Program-made: the position numbers and the translations under genes
Shown here: positions 43,689 to 55,559 of the stretch, in pieces
Layout: every line of letters starts with the position of its first letter
Position numbering within the stretch: the stretch's first letter is position 1
Notes under the pieces: model-generated
What the model was told of the DNA's origin: nothing
Seen by the model: only the letters and a program-made list of their open reading frames with translations
Database searches by the model: none
Source: Hyparrhenia diplandra
Taxonomy: Eukaryota > Streptophyta > Magnoliopsida > Poales > Poaceae
DNA length: 64,000 nucleotides
Direction of reading: 5' to 3'
Assembly: GCA_015847255.1 (NCBI GenBank)
Contig: JADLZK010007665.1
Coordinates: 744,001-808,000, forward strand

Positions 43689-45272
43689 GAAGACCACTAT
43701 TTGGTTCCTCAACAACGGCCCTTGATTCGAAAAACACCGTGGTCGCCTCCTCACAGCGCCCGGGTCTCCAACCCCTAGCCATCGCCGCCCACCACTCCCC
43801 CACCCTCTCCCGCCGCCGCCGACGGAGCTGGCCGCCGGCAAGGCCGACGGCACGCTGATGGCGGCGGCGTGGGCTCCTCCCCCTCCTCGGCGGCAAGACG
43901 AACCAGCAAGTCCGGGCGGCTCCTTCCGCGCTGAAGCCGCTACGGGTTTCAAGGCTGAACGCCACGACGACCGTGGTCGGTGCCGGCCGGTGTCTCTGCG
44001 GACGGCGCAAGGGAATGGTGGCGGGGTTCCACCCCTCTCCTCCGTTCTTCCTTCCACGCCCCGACAACGATTACGTGCGGACGGCTCGGGTCCGGGCTCG
44101 GATGGCCGGGGGATCCGTGGTCGGGACGACTGCATCCGTGGCCAGCTCGCCGGATTGCTTCGCTCACCGGCCGCCGCGCCGCCGGCAAAGGGTCGTGGCG
44201 GCGATGGCGAGCTCGTGATGGCATGGGCGGTGGTGGTAGGGCCTCCTCCTACCCGGCCGGCCCCTGGCGACCGCGGGCCAGACTTGGGTCCGTCAAGACG
44301 GAAGCGGCGCGGCGCCAAGGGTCGCCGGGTCGAGCCTTGCTTCCGACCGTGGCCATAGGACATGGGGCTGCACCCAAGCGCATCGGGTCTTCTTTTCTGG
44401 CCCGCATCCGGCGCCAAGGTGGCCGGATCCCCGAGCCCGGACAACCGATTCTCGACTTCGCTGGCGGCCGGTGGTGGGTGCGGTGGCGGCCGGGCGACGT
44501 GTGCGGTGGCGGCTCAGCCTCGCAGGTGTGTTGAGGTGCTCTTCTTCTTCGCTGGCCCTCCCCGATGGCCTTTGCCGCAGCGGCAGCCATGGTCGCTGCG
44601 ATGGATGCTCATGTGGCCGTGGCCAAGACGAAGACATCGGGCGCTTGGTGTGTGGCGTGTGGACACGTGAGCGGGCGGGCGACGTTTTTCGCACGCCGCC
44701 TTGCTAGTGGGTGGCCGACGTGATGCAGCTTTTGCGTTGCATTGGAGCAGCCGGCGCCACACGCCCCTTTGACGAGGCTCCAGCAGATCGATCGACAACG
44801 ACGACTCCGGCATGCGCAGTTTCGAATCGGGGCCGATGTCCGAGCCGCGGTATCTTCGGGCGAAAGCCTAGCGATGGCGACGCCCGTGACGCCGTTTCCC
44901 CCTGCTGGGGGCCGCGCCCTAGGTTCTTCCATGGGTGAGAACTCAGTCCGTTGGACGAGCGACGGCGGCGCATTGAGCACCACAACCTTCCTGAAGGCGT
45001 CGCTGTGGATTTGGACTAGGCTAGGATTTGTGCGGGAGACCATGGTCGGAAGTCGAAGCTGCGCTATGCGTTTGGCTTGTGCTTGGCAACGATGACCTCC
45101 TTGACCTTTCGGAGCTCCGGACTCATATCTCTCTAGGGTCGTCGTTTCTCTCTGTTGTATCTTGGCGTGGGTCATTTACCCTTGTAGTGGTTCGCTACAT
45201 GTGGGTGGTGTTATTGTAAACTCTATTCCTCCTAATATAACCAAAGCTGGGAAACCGAATCTTTAAAAAAAG
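43689..45272 (+). mobile_element. Non-autonomous LINE-like retroelement, 1.58 kb
   Basis: It is flanked by similar sequences TAATTTGCGCCGGGTT (43673-43688) and CAATTTGCGTGGGTT (45273-45287), a target duplication of about 15 bp with two or three differences. It ends in CTCCTAATATAACC followed by CTTTAAAAAAAG, a tail resembling plant LINE 3' ends. The body is GC-rich (43750-44900) with a CT-rich 3' part and has no endonuclease or RT. Long overlapping frames on both strands, including a 350-codon minus frame, reflect base composition and span the element boundary. It may be a 5'-truncated LINE or a SINE-like or gene-derived retrocopy. Confidence 0.6.
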
Positions 45273-45488
45273 CAATTTGCGTGGGTTATTAACCGGTAAA
45301 CTCTGAAACTTGGAGGTGGGGTGGAATTTATAGAGGGGCATAGGATGGTGTGGGTCTCTAATGACCGAAATGCCCTTTTATTGATATTTTTAAAGATATA
45401 TAACCCTTTTATAGTCGATGTGTTGTTGTCTCCTGATTGGAGGATTAAGAATCGCAAAAAAAAAGATTGGGTGATTAAGGCGTATTGT
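45273..45488. other. Continuation of the block interrupted by the LINE-like element
   Basis: It follows the right-hand target duplication and continues the pre-insertion sequence from 43672. It is AT-rich, contains no recognised feature, and ends at the TGTTGG start of the next LTR. Confidence 0.5.
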
Positions 45489-46742
45489 TGTTGGCACTCA
45501 ATTAATGCATGTTTTATTACCACCAAAGTGAATTAAAAATACAATATTACATGCGAAATCATAACCAAATATTATTTATCTGACGAGTTCCTGTCGTTTT
45601 GCAGGAATGTTGTGGAAATACAAATAAAGTATGCCAAACAAAGACAGATAGTGCACCGCGAGAATACGCCAAAGAGCAAAGGGAAGCAAGGAGGCCGATT
45701 CCACGCCTCATCATGGGGTCGTTGCACCCGGGAAACCATCTACCGAGGCCCACAAGCCCACTAGATAAAGGAGGGGCAAAATGGGGCCGCCAGGGGGCCG
45801 CCCCCACCCCCGAATAGTGGCGCGAGTTCCCGCCCTTTCTATGGTGGTTTCATCCGAAGACCAAGGGGCGGTTGCATGTGGTGCGACTTTGCGTTCCCGG
45901 CAAATTTCCCTCGAAACAAGGAGCACCCTCCATTCTCCTCCTCCCTCCACTATAAATTGAGGGGCACTCCTCTCTTGTATACATACATTCTACACTTGAG
46001 CTTCATCTTCCACACATATATCTTTTAGTAGTGTCCCTCTAGATGTTCTCTACCAAGTTGTACAAATAAGAAAAGAGGTAGAGAGTGAGAGGGGAAGAGA
46101 AGAGGAAGAGCCGGGTTTGTCGGTCCCGCCTTAACTTTTGTACTCTCACGGAGCCGACTCGATTCGAGTAACGCCCAGGTTATCTTGTGGCAATTCTAAT
46201 ATTATTATTTTACTAAATTCAGTATTATTTTATTTTACTTGTTGGATCTCCGTTCGACCGAAGGTTCTAGTCTTAGCGCAAGACTAGTTTCGTATCCGCT
46301 AGCGTAGGTGTGGTGTCTACGCCAGAGTTTACCCCGAGATTACGCCCAACACTACGGAATAGTTGTGGTAGCCCCGGGGTGACATCCGACCAAGCCTTTG
46401 TAGTCCACCACGTACGTGATTGGTGTTTTCATAGAGCTTTTGGCTGCCTTCTCCCGACACGCTTCCCGTCTTTTCGAGAATCGTAAAGGAATAGCCGCTC
46501 CCTAAGTAAGTGGAATTTAGTTAGCCCGAGCATTAGTAATTTAGTAATTTTGGGAAAACCCTAGAGAACCCCTTTCTTCCTACCAAAAATATTATTCCTA
46601 CCTTGTCTTGATGACCTTAACTTTTCCTAGTTCACTTCTCGTTCCCCCGTGGAAATCGATACCCTTAATACTTCCGAGTCAAAGCTACAACGGTACTTCC
46701 GTGCGCTTGCAGATTTATCCGCTTACGCTAAAAATGCCAACA
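45489..46742 (+). mobile_element. Athila-type LTR, 1254 bp, no internal region
   Basis: It starts TGTTGGCAC (45489) and ends ATGCCAACA (46742). An ACTATAAATTG TATA-like box near 45950 follows a GCGGTTGCATGTGGTGCGA segment that also occurs near 840 in the 463-2014 LTR. GCTACAACGGTA with CCGTGCGCTTGC lies near 46684-46711. Flanking pentamers (ATTGT, AGCTT) do not match, so it is a remnant or a rearranged solo LTR. It directly abuts the Tekay-2 LTR. Confidence 0.7.
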
Positions 46743-48843
46743 AGCTTTCAGTAACATCCCCGATTTTCACGAAGGAAAATCCACGTAATGAAGTATAACA
46801 CGACGGTCCCCAAGGATCATTCCATCATATTATCCGAATTACGGTCGATTAAAGAGTCAAACTTGAATAAAAAGATTACAAATAGAAGGGTTTACAATAG
46901 TACTTCGCCACATGGCGAAAAACAAACAGAGTCACGCAAAGAACCGTAACGGCTAGTAGAAAGGTCATGGAAGCATCTTCATCCAACTCAAGCTTGAGCG
47001 TAGGCACGGGACCGTCTAATCCTTCTTGTCGAAGTTTCACCTTGCAAACTAAAAACGACTTTCAAGACAATGAGTACCGGCTATCAAGTTTCCCCACCCT
47101 ATGCATGTGCTTTGCTTTGTGGTGCTTTGTGGTATGCAAAGGGTAGATCAAAGAGGCCTAAATATGGCTGTAGTTTCTTATGCAAGCATCCATGTTGTAA
47201 TAATAATATTAATTACTCAAGTTTTATTCTCATTCCCAAGGTCACACCAAACCCCGTGTGACGCCAACACCAACATCAACAACCACCCCAAAGTCCATCA
47301 CCACAACACATCTCGCCAAATGACAAGACAACCCTTCATCTTCTTACGCCTGCCTAATCGGCTCTCAGCCCTCCGGGCTCTCACCGTAACCCAACTCACA
47401 TCACTTACTCAACTCGGGTAAGAAGAGAAGAACACCTCTACACTACCGAGAAGGGAAACCTCGGGAAAACCTAGTCAAAAGACCGGCGCCAAGCCGAGGG
47501 TAGTCCAGCAAAAAGGCCGGCAAAAACCCTAAGTAGTCCAGTCCAACAGTCCTAGCCCGTAGGCCGGACTATACGTATAGATTTACAACTCTGCAGAGCG
47601 TGTACACAAGACCACAAGATCACCATCATTGATGTCCTAGGAGCATCTAGGAAGATAACGGGAGTCCTCCTAACCGCACGATGCCATCCTACCACTCAAC
47701 TGCGGGAAGTCCGAGTACCACCGAACGCCGAGACCGGGAGAGACAACACCGGGCCCACAAGTGGTGCTGCCATCCAGACGGTGGGGGAAAACTAAACCGT
47801 CACCGCCCACCCTAAACACCTCACAACCTAGCAAGCAATGGCACCGCCTAACTTAAAAAGGATAGATCCCGCACCTCGCCCATTCGGGGACAAGTGGTGA
47901 GCACCAATTCCCAAGACTTCGGGTCCTCAGAGATACAAGTCCTTATGTAGGACCAGACAAGACATCTTCGCGGGAACTCTGATTCCCTGTGCTCTCTAGC
48001 ACCTCCATTCCGGCTTCATTCCACAAAGGCTCTCCACCCCGGTTTCCTCGGGGAAAATCACTAGGTACCCATACGAGGCACTAAGCAACGCTGGGATGCC
48101 CGAAAGCACCACCCCGGCAAGACTCGTCCTCATGACTTGTCGTAGATCCCCTCGGGTTGACACAACCCTCACCACCACACACCCAAGGCACACGCGGAAT
48201 CTCACTCACCAAGTACCTCAAGTCACCAAGCAACACAAGTCTCCCGGCACCCAAAAGGTCACCTTCAGGCACATATAATCCGGATCATATATATATAACA
48301 CGTAAGTGAGATATAGTGCGCATAAAGAAGACAACATATGATAAGCATGTGGCTAAATCTATCAGCGGGTATGCAGGTGATGGGTTGCGACAAGGTAAAG
48401 GCTTCACAAGCATTCTAATCATGCAACCTAGCATATAGCATTGCAACAGAATGTAAAGCGCTAGCAATCTATCATGGCATGTCTAATAGGATCTACGAGG
48501 TGGGTGGGAAAGTAGCACCTCAAAGAGCATCTGACAGGTCGTCCACTGACTCCGAGTCGTCCTCCTCGAGTAGCTCCTCCTCAAGGACTGAAACGTGACG
48601 TAGAGTCGCGATAAGCGACTCCTATAGACATTCACAAAGAAGCAAAGACGTAGAGCTTCTTTTTAGAAAAATTTGGACTCTTGTTTCATATTTTTCCGAG
48701 TTCGTAAGAATATTCTACGAATTTCCGAAGTTTAAAACTAAATCTGAACAAGGAAAAGGGCTGGTTAAACCAGGGACTAACACGTGGCATGATCTGATTG
48801 GTCCATGGCTGCGCAGCAGCCTTTGCAAAGCCCGGTCCAAGGG

Positions 48844-49079
48844 TGACGTCATTAGTGACGCCATCGATGAATCCACGCCGACGCATGGGTCCGTGGATAT
48901 AGAGGTCGACATGTGGGTCCGACGCCGACGTCGGGATGACGCCATCGATGACGTCAGCCGTCGGCAGCCTAACGCGGGTCGATGGGTGGGTCCCGCGGCT
49001 TCGTCGGCGATGTGGGGTCGGGTATGACATCACGATGACGCCACCGCCGACGCAGGCTCCGGTTGCTTCGAGAATGACG
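48844..49079. repeat. Cluster of TGACG motifs
   Basis: TGACGTCA occurs at 48844-48851 and 48949-48956; further TGACG lies at 48856, 48937, 49036 and 49075. These are cores of plant as-1/CRE-like bZIP (TGA factor) sites. Related GACGCC-rich words fill the gaps, so a degenerate repeat origin is also possible. Position is downstream of the proposed LTR TATA on the element strand. Confidence 0.5.
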
Positions 49080-51148
49080 TGGGACCGGCTGGTCGAGTCA
49101 CCGGCGGTGTGGGGCCGGTCAACCATTGACCAGATCAAGCGGGCAATCCTCGACCGGGCCCCAACCGGGTTTCGTGGGCCGAGTTAGGGCTGGATATGGA
49201 TGGGTTACGCCCGCCCCGACACGTGTTTGTCAGAGGGGCACGCCACGTGTCCTCGTGGGCTTCTATTGGGCCTCGGTCTACAGGCTAGCAAAGGGGGCCG
49301 GTGCACGGTAGACAATGAGGGCATTGGGCGGTCCATAGACCACGGTGTGGTCTACAAAGTGGACCGAGTTCACCTAGGCATCTCCTTCACTTGGCTCACA
49401 TAGACCAGGTCCATGCACCGTGTGCCCCCTCCTTTTTCCCCAATCTCTGCTCTACCACGGCGTGCAGACATGCGCCGGCCGGCGAGGTCGCCCCAAATCG
49501 GCGCCCATGGTGATTCCGTGATGGATGGCTATTAGGTACCGTGGCTTCGTCAAGATCCCCTGAGGTCATGGTGGGGTCAAAGCGCCGATTGTCGCCCATG
49601 GCGGCCGGCGCTTGCGACGGCGCAAGATTCCACGGCGGCGAGGCCACCGGGCCGCGCTCTAGGCGGCACAGCTAGGCGACCTGGATGGCCTCCGGCTCTA
49701 GCAAGGGAGGCGGCCGCGCCGGGCAAGGCCACGACGGCGCCGGGGCTTCGGGCAGGCGAGCCGCTAGCTGCAAGCCCCAAGATCGACGGCGGATGGCCGG
49801 CGACCGCGGTGGCTTCAAATCAAAGACAAAGGGGCTCTTTTGTGTCGATTGAGTCGGGCACAAGTCAAGGAGCGCAGCCCCGACGACCAAAGGCTCGCGC
49901 GCGCGCTACATGCATCGGAGGTGCGCTGGCGACGCCCGGTGACGGGCGGCGCTGCTGCCCCTCCACAAGGCGAGGCCTTCTCCCCATCTAGTAGTGTAGA
50001 TGGCTCCGCAGGTCATGGCGGATCCCATCGCCTGCCCTCGCCTCGGGCGAGGTGGCCTGAGGTGGCAAGGATGGTGCGATGGCCGGGCGCCATGGCGCTT
50101 TTGGCGGCATGCCGACGGACAATGATGCCGACGAGGCGCGCTTTGCCCTTGTTGGTCAAGGCGACTATGGTCCAAAAGGGTAGGGCTTCCTCGCTCCCTA
50201 CGACGAGGGCGACGCAAGGGCGGTGGTCCCTGGTCGGTTTCGCTTGACGCGGGTCGAACGCGGGCGCGGGATGGGATGGCAATCGCCATGGCGAGCGCCG
50301 CCATGGCAGCGCCGTTTCGCGCTCCGCAGCCACTCGTGGCTCTGGGATGGCCATGCCTCGACTTCATGCAGGGTGCGCTGCGGCGCACATGTGCATCGTG
50401 TTCGGAGCAAGGAAGGCTCGCCTTTGGCACTCCGCGGGAACGCGGGCCGGCGGCGCGGTCGGCTCGTGGTCATGGCCTCAGATGCGCAAGGATAGGGCGC
50501 ACCAAGATTCCCGAAGGCCGGGCGGCTCCGGCAAGGCCGTGCTTTAGTCCCGGCGCGCTGCAGCGCCGGGTGTGAGGGACGGCTAAACGGGCGCCTAAAG
50601 GTCCGGCTTTGGCACCTTCACGACGAAACACGGCGGTGGACATCGCCGGCTCAAAGGCCGGCAACTAGGGGAGCAGGCGGCGGTGCTCACCTTGAGTGGT
50701 TGCCGGCCGATGGAGGTGCGCAAAGTGGCGGTGTAGCGGTGGGTCATGGTCGTGGCGAGCCGGAGACGCCCAGACGAAAGCAAGCTGGCACCGGCGTGGT
50801 CGACGGGCGGCGACTCCGCCTCCTGCAGTTTCACGCGTGCGCGGATCTGCCCGGCGGCGGCGACTTGGGCTCATGGGCGACGGTTCGGGCGGCAGGCGCA
50901 GCCCTACTCCAGCTTGAGAAGCTCACTGGGCTCCCTCACGGCAAGCTTGTCCAGCGTCGGCGACGGTGTTCCGGGCCGTGGTTCCCAAAGAACAACGGCG
51001 GCGCTTGGCGGCGGCTACTCCCTCCCTCTCTCTCCCAACTCCTTCCTTCTTCCACCCCCTTCCTCTCTTGCTCTCTCGGTTGGACGGGCGCAGCAAGGCC
51101 GCAAGTGGTGGCGGGGCACTGGAAACCCTACGGTTCCCGTGGCACCTC

Positions 51149-51154
51149 TTTATA
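51149..51154 (-). promoter_or_regulatory. Candidate TATA box of the Tekay-2 LTR
   Basis: On the minus strand CCCTATAAAGAGG is followed by a leader rich in GAGAGAGGGA. It lies about 100 bp from the Athila insertion, which therefore cuts the promoter off from its upstream U3 part at 60093-61012. Confidence 0.5.
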
Positions 51155-51249
51155 GGGCGGTGGCGTCCATGGCGAGGACGGGCGGTGGAGATGGGATTTG
51201 GGCGATCAGATGGTGATCACGTCCTCCGAGGTTGGAGTCCGTGGGCTTG

Positions 51250-51254
51250 GCGTG
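51250..51254. repeat. Target-site duplication of the Athila element
   Basis: GCGTG directly precedes the left LTR; GCGTG recurs at 60093-60097 right after the other LTR. This is the normal 5-bp duplication for Gypsy elements. Confidence 0.75.
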
Positions 51255-52598
51255 TGTTGGTATAAATTAATGCACATACGTAAAAATCCGCAAAAGCACA
51301 CGGATACCGATGTAGCTTTCACCCGGGAGTATTCCAGAGTATCGATTTCCACTGGGAACGTGAAGTGTACTAGAAAGAGTAGGAACGTCCGAAGAAAAGA
51401 ATAATGATGTGGGAAAGAGTTTAGAATTTTTTTAAGTATTCTAAGTTGATCTAAATAATCAAAGGCTTGCTTTACTTTACTTACGTCGGAGCTTGGCGGT
51501 ACCGCCCCGATCCTCGAAAAAAGACTGGGAAAAGGTGATCTGGGAAGGCCGCCAAAAAGCTCTACGAATCACCAACCCAAACGTGGTGGATTACAAAGAA
51601 GACAGGGTTTTGTCACCCCCGGGCTACCACAACTAACCGTGGGATTGGGCGCAAACTCGGGTAATCTCTAGTCTAGACACCACGCCTACACTATTAATTA
51701 CTACTCTAATTTCACGTTAAAACTAGAGCACTCAATACGAGCAGAGATCCAGTAAATATTGTAAAGTAAGAACTGAAATTAATTGAATAGAATAAATAGA
51801 AATAATAAATGAAGAACCTGGAGATTGCTGAAGACGAACTTGTTGCGGCAAAATTACAATGATGATGAAGATCCGACAGTCCGGATCTCCGACTTTCTCC
51901 TCGCCTCTCTTCTTGATCTTACAACTAGATGAACTAGAAGAACTAGAACTAGAACTAGAACTAGAACTAGATGAACTAGACAACTAGAGGGACCTCTCTC
52001 TCTTCTAATATGAAAGTTTAGATTTTTCTCTCGTTGATAGCTAATGAGGAGATGATGTCTCTTGGGGGCGCCTTGGGGTCGCTTATATGGGGGTCTCCTG
52101 GCCTCCCTCCACCTTTAGCAAGCAATATGGTACTAAACCTTCCACCATATCTAATTATAATGCACATAGCCTTTATGGGCCAAATTTCGGTTTAGGCCCA
52201 ATTAATCTCATGACTCTTGTTTCTAGAATATTCCATTATTTGTAAATTCATATCTTCTCATTCTCGAACTCCAAATATAGCAAATGATATATCCGTTTCG
52301 ATCGTCTCGACGAGCCCCGTCGCAGTGGTGTACTCAAATCCATCATTTGACATCATCTTGTGTGATGGCATTTGGCTTCTCTTTTATTTGGTGCTTGTAG
52401 GACTAGATGTCAAGGCCCATTTATCTTGTAGATTTGGCCCAATTGTACTGTTATCCGTAATCACTCTCTAAAATAAACAAAACACCAAAACTTGTGGAAC
52501 TCATTAGTAGCAAACCCCTAAGTCTATGTTGATATTCATTTATGCCATTTTCTATGCTTAGTTGATTATTTAATATTAACGTTAACAAGCGTCCAACA
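51255..52598 (-). mobile_element. 3' LTR of the Athila element
   Basis: Left end TGTTGGTATAAAT, right end GCGTCCAACA next to the PPT. A TATA box on the minus strand (ATATAA, 52083-52088) and the shared block near 51283-51323 (GGATACCGATGTAGCTTTCA on the plus strand) are present. The apparent poly-serine frame at 51732-51983 is the translated GAACTA repeat and is not a gene. Confidence 0.9.
51921..51985. repeat. GAACTA hexanucleotide microsatellite
   Basis: Five uninterrupted GAACTA-type units plus variants. The other LTR (59438-59485) has a shorter array, about three units fewer, so the repeat changed length after insertion or was collapsed in assembly. Confidence 0.85.
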
Positions 52599-52614
52599 AG
52601 CTCCCCAAGCTTAC
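52599..52614 (-). promoter_or_regulatory. Polypurine tract of the Athila element
   Basis: On the element strand GGTAAGCTTGGGGAGCT precedes the LTR start TGTTGGACGC. The AAGCTTGGGG core is the usual Athila form. Confidence 0.85.
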
Positions 52615-52616
52615 CC

Positions 52617-52637
52617 CTTTGCTAGTCCCTAGCAAAG
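52617..52637 (-). promoter_or_regulatory. PPT-proximal hairpin, Athila element
   Basis: On the element strand CTTTGCTAG GGA CTAGCAAAG is a perfect 9-bp stem with a 3-base GGA loop, just upstream of the PPT and far downstream of pol, so it is not protein coding. Confidence 0.75.
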
Positions 52638-54195
52638 CTATATGCTATAGTAGGATCAGGAGTTGCTACTACGCTTTCATACCTCGAAGCAATGTGTTTA
52701 TCGAGAAATAAATTCTCCTCTTAACCGCATTGCTCTCTCATACTTTTACCATGGGGCTTAGCCTTTTCATGAATCAGAAGCAAGATAAAACAAGCAAGTT
52801 AAGTACCATGTCTCAAGTTCTTTGATCAACTATCATCCTAGGGTTTTGCTATATTTTTCAAAAGAAACTCGAGAGATCCTATGTATGACCCTCTTAAGTA
52901 GATAGAGTGTAGTGGAGTTACACATGTGGCAGGACATACATAGTGGGATGATAGTGGTGAAGTGGATGAGGATGAAAGGTAGTAAATAGCCTTTAGCCTT
53001 TTCTAATATTTTCTTCTCAAGCATCTTGGACTACATCTCTTTCTAAAAATTGCTAAGACCGGGCTGTCCATTCTTGGAGAGGTGGGCTTTGCCCCAGGAC
53101 TTTGTGTCCATTTTTTTCTCTCCTTAGAGATGTGGGCCCTACTCACCCTCGGACACGTGTCCATTATTCATCTCTAAATATATTTTTATTATGTGGGGAG
53201 GTAGGCCCTTCTCGCCTAGTATGACTTTTTGTCCATTACTCTCCCTCTCTCGTCTCACTTTTCTCTCTAAATATTTATTTTTTTCTCTTTCTTCTCTTTT
53301 TCTCTTTTTTTCGAATGTAGCCTGGGCTCTATAAAAACACCGAGAGAGACATATCCAAAGATTGCAAGAGTTTATTTTTATAATTATGGCTAGCGGCTTG
53401 ATGGAGTATGGGGAGGCGTACTTTTCGGGTTAGAAGCGGCGTATTTAGTGGAGTGGGATGATCTTGATGCGAATGATAAACTCTTAAGGGTCGTAGCTAA
53501 GGAACTCATCATGTAATGTTTTATAATTTTTAAAGATAAAAACCGGGGATCAAGTATCTCTAGGAATATGATAAACAAGTAGCTCAACTTTTCATGTACT
53601 TTTTATCTTTTTAGTGCTAAGACTCAGATTAAGCATGTGCTTTCCACAGGTGTTGGGTTTAGAGCAAATTAAGCATTTAAAGCTTTGGGAGAATCTAAGT
53701 CCAAAGTGTAAGTACTTTTAAGAGGAATTAAGGCGGAGAAACTATTCATCATTTCCTTAGCAAAAATCATCAAGATCATTATTTAAATATAAAAGCCAAC
53801 TAGCAGACTCTAGCATTTATTTAGACTCTCACAAACTAAGACTCTAATTAAGACTCATTATATTTAGCAAAGCAAATATATATAAAACTAGCTAATATGA
53901 TAAAAAGGGAAAGAATACTTACCTGTATAGATAGGGGATGCCCTCCCCCAAAATTTGGACATTGACATAGTCGCTTGGTGATGGTGAAGTGAGGTAGACA
54001 GTAGTAGTGGTGTTGGCCTTACTTGATGGCGACCGATGAAGATAGTTCTTTTGTCAAGTAGTAACACGTCTCTACTCCGTCAGTATCTTACTCTTTTTTG
54101 GTCCTTCAAATCTCGCTCAACTCAAAATAGACAACAAAACTTGTGGGGCGGTTAAAAGCGTTAGCGGTTGACCACTTAAGCCTTTGTTGATTCTA
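52638..54195 (-). other. Athila 3' region without recognisable env-like ORF
   Basis: About 1.6 kb between integrase and the hairpin. Many Athila elements carry an env-like ORF here; no frame longer than about 65 codons exists and no membrane segment is evident. It contains a degenerate tandem repeat (53064-53250). Confidence 0.6.
53064..53250. repeat. Degenerate tandem repeat with TGTCCATT starts
   Basis: Units begin TGTCCATTCTTGGAGAGGTG, TGTCCATTTTTTTCTCTCC, TGTCCATTATTCATCTCT and TGTCCATTACTCTCCCTC. The first three each continue into a GTGGGC/GTAGGC CCT segment. Unit lengths are about 43-73 bp; sequence conservation is moderate. Confidence 0.5.
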
Positions 54196-55528
54196 TTAGA
54201 GTGGATCATTGAATTGCAAGAATTCAATCAAATCAATTTCTTCTAAGTTCTCAGGTTCTAGAAAAACTTTCAAACGATGGCCATTTACCTTAAATGTGTT
54301 ACCCGTATCATCCTGAAGTGTAACGGCGCCATGTGGTGCGACCTCAATTACTTTGAATGGCCCTTCCCACTTGCTTCGAAGTTTTCCATGACCGAAGAGC
54401 TTCACTCTTGAGTTGAACAAGTAGGACTTTATCTCCGTGCTTGAACTCCTTATGCTTGATCCTCTTGTCATGCCACCTTTTTGTTCTCTCTTTGTAGATC
54501 TTGGAATTGTGATAAGCTTTTTCTCTCCATTCCTCTAGCTCGATAGTTGCATCATCGTCGGTTCTTGCCGCCTAGATGGAGATCCATATTCCATTTCTTG
54601 ACTGCCCAAATGAGCTCTAAATTCCAATTCCACAGGCAAGTGGCATGTTTTTCCATATACGAGGTGATAAGGTGACATGCCTATGGGTGTCTTTAAGCGG
54701 TTCGATATGCCCATAGTGCATCATGGAGCTTGTGTTTCCATTTCTTTCCCATCTCATCCACGGTCTTACGTAGAATGTTCTTGATCGCTTATTTGATGTC
54801 TCAGCTTGACCACTTGTTTGAGGATGGTAGGGAGTTGCTATGTTGTGTTTGACTCCATGTCTTTGCTAGAAACTGTCTCAAGGATTTGTCAATGAAGTGT
54901 GATCCTCCATCACTTATGACCATCCGAGGTGTGCCAAATCTTGGGAATATCACTTCTTGGAACATCTTCTTGGCATGCTTTGAATCATTGGTACGGCATG
55001 GTAGTGCTTCTACCCACTTGGACACATAGTCGACATGACCACCGGGATGTATTCAAGCATCACCGGATCTTGGGAATGGTCCCATGTAATCAATCCCCCA
55101 AACATCAAATAACTCTACTTGAAGGTTGTTCGAATGGGCATTGCATCTCGAGTATTAATGTTCCCATGCTTCCGGCATCTAGCGCATCTTCTCACATAGT
55201 CTTTTGTATCTTGATACATTGTTGGCCAATAGAATCCACTTTGCCGGATCTTAGCATGTGTGCGGAATGCTCCATAGTGTCCCCCATAGGGCGAGGCATG
55301 GCATCTATCTATTATCTTTAAGCCTTCTTCTATCGGGACACATCTACGTAGCAATCCATCGGAACATACTCGGTAGAGATATGGATCATCCCATAAATGA
55401 TAGCGAGCATCATATTTGAGCTTCTTCCTATCCGCCCCTGGTGCTACATAACCTGCAACCATGTAATTCACAATATCTGCATACCAAGGGTCGACGTGTG
55501 TGACTTTGAGGAGCGTGTCGTCCCTCAT
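54196..55528 (-). pseudogene. Athila integrase
   Basis: The zinc-finger part (55528-55115) has CHASPYGGHYGAFRTHAKIR and YVRRCARCRKHGN. The core begins near 55100 with LFDVWGIDYMGP (first Asp), then MSKWVEALPCRTND and RMVISDGGSHFID (second Asp) at 55025-54870. The C-terminal part (54471-54196) has RVKLFGHGKLRSKWEGPFKV and GAVTLQDDTGNTFKVNGHRL, typical of Athila, and stops at 54196. Frame breaks separate the three parts. It inserts cDNA into the genome. Confidence 0.85.
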
Positions 55529-55559
55529 ATAGTCGTTAATAGGTAACTCAAATGTTTCC

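Larger units (their letters stand above)
46752..51254 (-). mobile_element. 3' LTR of Tekay-like element 2, distal part
   Basis: The left end GTAACATCCCCG (CGGGGATGTTAC on the element strand) is the expected LTR terminus. It continues through AT/GC-mixed U5-like sequence, a GC-rich part (48840-51250) and a promoter-like TATA at 51149-51154. It is joined across the Athila insertion to 60093-61012. Overlapping GC-rich frames (for example 49906-50430 minus, 50746-51216 plus) are not supported as genes because both strands and several frames are open and no domain is seen. Confidence 0.6.

Noticed and set aside
43392..44444. 350-codon minus-strand frame
   Set aside because: It crosses the boundary of the LINE-like insertion (43688), overlaps open frames on the other strand and shows no domain.
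49906..51216. Several 130-175 codon frames on both strands
   Set aside because: Lie in the GC-rich part of the Tekay-2 LTR, mutually overlapping, low-complexity, no domain.
51732..51983. Frame starting with a poly-serine run
   Set aside because: The serines are the translated GAACTA microsatellite in the LTR; no conserved continuation.
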